DNA of 16,430 bases, from the NCBI GenBank assembly GCA_937967535.1, contig CALCMV010000056.1, positions 1 to 16,430 on the forward strand, written 5' to 3'. This stretch comes from an uncultured Saprospiraceae bacterium (GTDB taxonomy: Bacteria > Bacteroidota > Bacteroidia > Chitinophagales > Saprospiraceae). Below, one piece after another: positions 14,202-16,430 of the stretch. Every line of letters starts with the position of its first letter. Position 1 is the first letter of the stretch. Made by a program: the position numbers and the translations under genes. The notes under the pieces are model-generated. The model ran no database searches. It was not told the DNA's origin and saw nothing but the letters and a program-made list of their open reading frames with translations.

Positions 14202-15887
14202 TTAGTGAATAAATATTTTCTCCGTTGCCAGACTACCGAGCGAGTTGGCATTTACGCTAATATAGTAGACACCTTTGGGAAGTAATCCGACCGAAAGACT
14301 CAGGCGGTGAAGCCCTCTGTCTCTTATGCCCAGCGATTCGCCGATAACCTCCTGACCGAGTGGATTGTAGAGTTTGGCGGTCAGAACGGTGCTTTCGTAT
14401 AGTCTGATATTTATCGTTACAATATTTGTGGCAGGATTAGGCGAAATATCGTCAATAAATACGGCATTGCTTGGGAATAGACCATCACCTACATCATAAA
14501 ATTCTTGCATCAGGGTGAGGCTGTTGAATAAATTGAGTCGCCCTCCCGTTACGGTAATTCCTTGTAAATCAGACACATTATCAACTCCTTGCAAAATAAA
14601 GTTCTTGACTAAGCGGGCTGCCTCTCTCGGATTTTGCTCCACTTCCTCCATGAAAGCCGGAATAGGCGCACTATACAACAGTGCCACTGCCCCTGCCACA
14701 TGCGGCGTAGCTGCCGATGTACCGCCAAAAGGGTTATATCCGCCAAGATTTTCTACTGTAAATGTCTGTGTTCCCGGCGCACTCAGGTCAATATGCGTAC
14801 CTCCGAATCCTCCGCCCAGTTCATCTCTGGAATCTGTATTGGTCACACTGATGAGAAAATCGCTGGTACAGGTCGTTGGGATGTCGCCTTCGACATCTAC
14901 ATTGATGCGGGAGTTGGTCGTTGCACCTGCACTGATGATACCTGCCTCGCCAAGTGCATTGTACATCGCGCACCATACCGGAAAATCATCTGCAAAACCG
15001 GAAGTGCCGAGCGAGGCATTGGTCGCTACTACGAATGCCCCTTCTGCTCCATCGGTTTCGTTGTAGCGCGTCCGCATATCCAACATATAATTATAAGATG
15101 CGATTACTTCGTCCGCACCGCTATTGCCGACGAGGTTCATCACCTTGACATTCCAATTCACGCCTGTGACACCTATGCCATTATTGCCCTCTGCACCAAG
15201 TATGCCCATCACCGGTGAGCCGTGCCAATGTCCTTCGCCGCCGATACCTACGTCATTATTGTCTCCATTAAAATTCCAACCAAATATATCATCAATAAAG
15301 CCATTGTTGTCATCATCAATGCCATTGCCGGGAATTTCTCCGGAATTTGTCCAAATATTTCCTATTAGGTCGGGATGTGCGAGATTCACACCGCCATCTA
15401 CGATAGCGACGACGATTTCATCACCTGTTGCCGTTGTGCCGCCTGTTGTGATGTCCCATGCGGGCGGTGCATCTATGTCGGCATCAGATGCGCCACCATT
15501 TGCGCCGGTGTTGTCGTATTGCCATTGGAAGAAATAATCGGGGTCGTCAGGTACAGCCCGAAAGTCTACTTTTTGGTTCATTTGCGCCGCAACCACCTGT
15601 TGACTGGTTTTGACATCTCCTAGTATATCAGCCGCGCTTGTTTTTGTTTTATCAAATTCTAACAACCAGATATTGAGTCGTTTAGAAAGATTTTTTTTTG
15701 AGACTAATCCAATCTCTTGCCCATTTTTGTATTGGTGTTGAGCAATCAATTCATTGACCGAAATATCATCATTGAGTTGGACGATAATTTGTTGGTCATG
15801 TTGTGCATTCAAGCTCCCCGTACATAGCAGGAGAACGATAATCGCTAGGAATTGCAAAGGTTTAATAATCAGTTGTTTATTTTTCAT
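14202..15887 (-). CDS. T9SS-secreted subtilisin-like serine protease (S8 family)
   Basis: From the ATG at 15887 (MKNKQLIIKPLQ) this is a 561-residue protein with a signal peptide (about 1-29, LNA|Q). A prodomain-like region (about 32-115, QIIVQLNDDISVNEL) precedes the S8 catalytic domain (about 130-460). The catalytic triad is D164 in AIVDGGVNLAHPDL, H222 in HWHGSPVMG and S391 in GGTSAATPHVAGA. The usual AAGNSG oxyanion motif is replaced by SAGATTN, so N325 may take that role. The C-terminal T9SS domain (about 478-561) contains ISPNPATN and LPKGVYYISV. It should be exported by Sec and T9SS and act on extracellular proteins; its substrate is unknown. The longest frame adds 42 codons upstream, which lack a signal peptide at their start, so the internal start is preferred. 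Confidence 0.94.
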   Translation of the reverse strand: MKNKQLIIKPLQFLAIIVLLLCTGSLNAQHDQQIIVQLNDDISVNELIAQHQYKNGQEIGLVSKKNLSKRLNIWLLEFDKTKTSAADILGDVKTSQQVVAAQMNQKVDFRAVPDDPDYFFQWQYDNTGANGGASDADIDAPPAWDITTGGTTATGDEIVVAIVDGGVNLAHPDLIGNIWTNSGEIPGNGIDDDNNGFIDDIFGWNFNGDNNDVGIGGEGHWHGSPVMGILGAEGNNGIGVTGVNWNVKVMNLVGNSGADEVIASYNYMLDMRTRYNETDGAEGAFVVATNASLGTSGFADDFPVWCAMYNALGEAGIISAGATTNSRINVDVEGDIPTTCTSDFLISVTNTDSRDELGGGFGGTHIDLSAPGTQTFTVENLGGYNPFGGTSAATPHVAGAVALLYSAPIPAFMEEVEQNPREAARLVKNFILQGVDNVSDLQGITVTGGRLNLFNSLTLMQEFYDVGDGLFPSNAVFIDDISPNPATNIVTINIRLYESTVLTAKLYNPLGQEVIGESLGIRDRGLHRLSLSVGLLPKGVYYISVNANSLGSLATEKIFIH

Positions 15888-16430
15888 AAGTATATAAAAT
15901 TTGGAATTTATAATTTTCATGGTATAAAAATACGGGTTTACGAGGACATTAGCAATATTATGCTTTGTAAATTGGTTGAAATAAGTAAACATATAAAGCT
16001 GAAAAATATACATATAAGCATTTGTTCATCTCAAAAATATTCTATACATTTGATTATCAATAAGCTAGACACCCGACGATTCATTCACCATTAAAAATAA
16101 AAAACATGATCCTTACTCTACCCCCCCCCACAAATTAAACTTACCTTTAATTTGTTGTTGCCATATCAACGACGAAGGGCTATCCACACCTGATAGTACT
16201 TATTTCTTCATTTCTAAAATTTATTTGCCTATGAAAAGAATCTCGTGCATCTGTACGCATACGTGCATCGTTGCACCTTATGTATCAACACCGGAAAGCC
16301 AAATCACCCATAAAAAACGCCGTGCGTTCTCATAGCAGGAGAAACGCACGGCTGTAATTCAACGCAGCTTTCGGATGAAAGACTGCAATCGCATAATCAA
16401 TAAATTTAATTAAAATGAACGAAATAACAA
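15888..16430. other. Intergenic region upstream of the protease gene, to the window edge
   Basis: No confident gene is seen. The protease promoter should lie just right of 15887, but no TAnnTTTG box is evident. A run of nine C (16121-16129) lies about 235 bp upstream of the protease start. A 34-codon open frame (16231-16335, MKRISCICTHTC..) overlaps the hairpin at 16319-16352. A second small hairpin (GCAGCTTTC/GAAAGACTGC, 16364-16386) follows. The last 16 bases could be the start of a plus-strand gene (ATG at 16415) or the end of a minus-strand one. Confidence 0.5.
16312..16352 (-). terminator. Probable intrinsic terminator of a minus-strand gene beyond the window
   Basis: GCCGTGCGTT (16319-16328) pairs perfectly with AACGCACGGC (16343-16352), with three further pairs across a bulge. 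On the minus strand it is followed by TTTTTT (A-run 16312-16317). Its polarity implies a minus-strand gene ending just to its right; stop codons exist on that strand at about 16406-16412. Confidence 0.6.

Noticed and set aside
15888..16013. N-terminal extension of the subtilisin-like protease
   Set aside because: The signal peptide starts at the internal methionine (15887), and the upstream codons are AT-rich leader sequence.
16415..16430. Possible start of a plus-strand gene (MNEIT..)
   Set aside because: Only five codons are visible, and the adjacent terminator polarity fits a minus-strand gene ending here equally well; not listed as a CDS.

Overview
The window looks like a chromosomal segment of a Bacteroidota bacterium, probably from the Saprospiria/Chitinophagia side (inference). 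The evidence is three secreted proteins with a type IX secretion (T9SS) C-terminal sorting domain, two secreted proteins ending in an IPTL-CTERM-type anchor, and perfect TAnnTTTG -7 promoter boxes at plausible distances upstream of four minus-strand genes. Very AT-rich intergenic DNA surrounds more GC-balanced genes. No rRNA, tRNA, CRISPR array or transposase gene was seen.

Layout. Positions 1-681 hold repeats and a terminator. The minus strand then carries a pyruvate dehydrogenase E2 subunit (682-1950), a secreted alpha/beta-hydrolase with a T9SS tail (2586-3761), a glucosaminidase/LysM peptidoglycan hydrolase (3946-5142) and a multidomain secreted T9SS protein (5517-7331). A repeat-rich gap follows, then a MarR-family regulator (8128-8589, minus). 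Two plus-strand paralogues (9270-10538 and 11082-13847) encode Cys-rich secreted proteins with one and three copies of a roughly 200-residue module, each ending in the same IPTL-CTERM-like anchor. A T9SS-exported subtilisin-like protease (14202-15887, minus) and a 543-bp intergenic stretch complete the window.

The genes are mostly single transcription units with their own terminators, not one operon. The shared theme is export and envelope biology: an esterase, a wall hydrolase, a protease and surface proteins delivered by two different sorting routes. The E2 enzyme and the MarR regulator look unrelated to that theme.

The most unusual content is intergenic. A roughly 152-bp MITE-like element occurs three times (1-140, 7884-8041, 9041-9209), with terminal inverted repeats starting GAGCATGTTT and a TAA target duplication. 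Two of the copies sit inside other repeats whose second copy in this window is unoccupied at exactly the TAA. A second inverted-repeat family (2455-2577, 7370-7533) and a small TCCCGATA..TATCGGGA palindrome complete the picture. The palindrome appears to have inserted into both of the larger families. A 33-bp alternating purine/pyrimidine palindrome (7697-7729) and a 35-nt near-perfect palindrome (249-283) also stand out.
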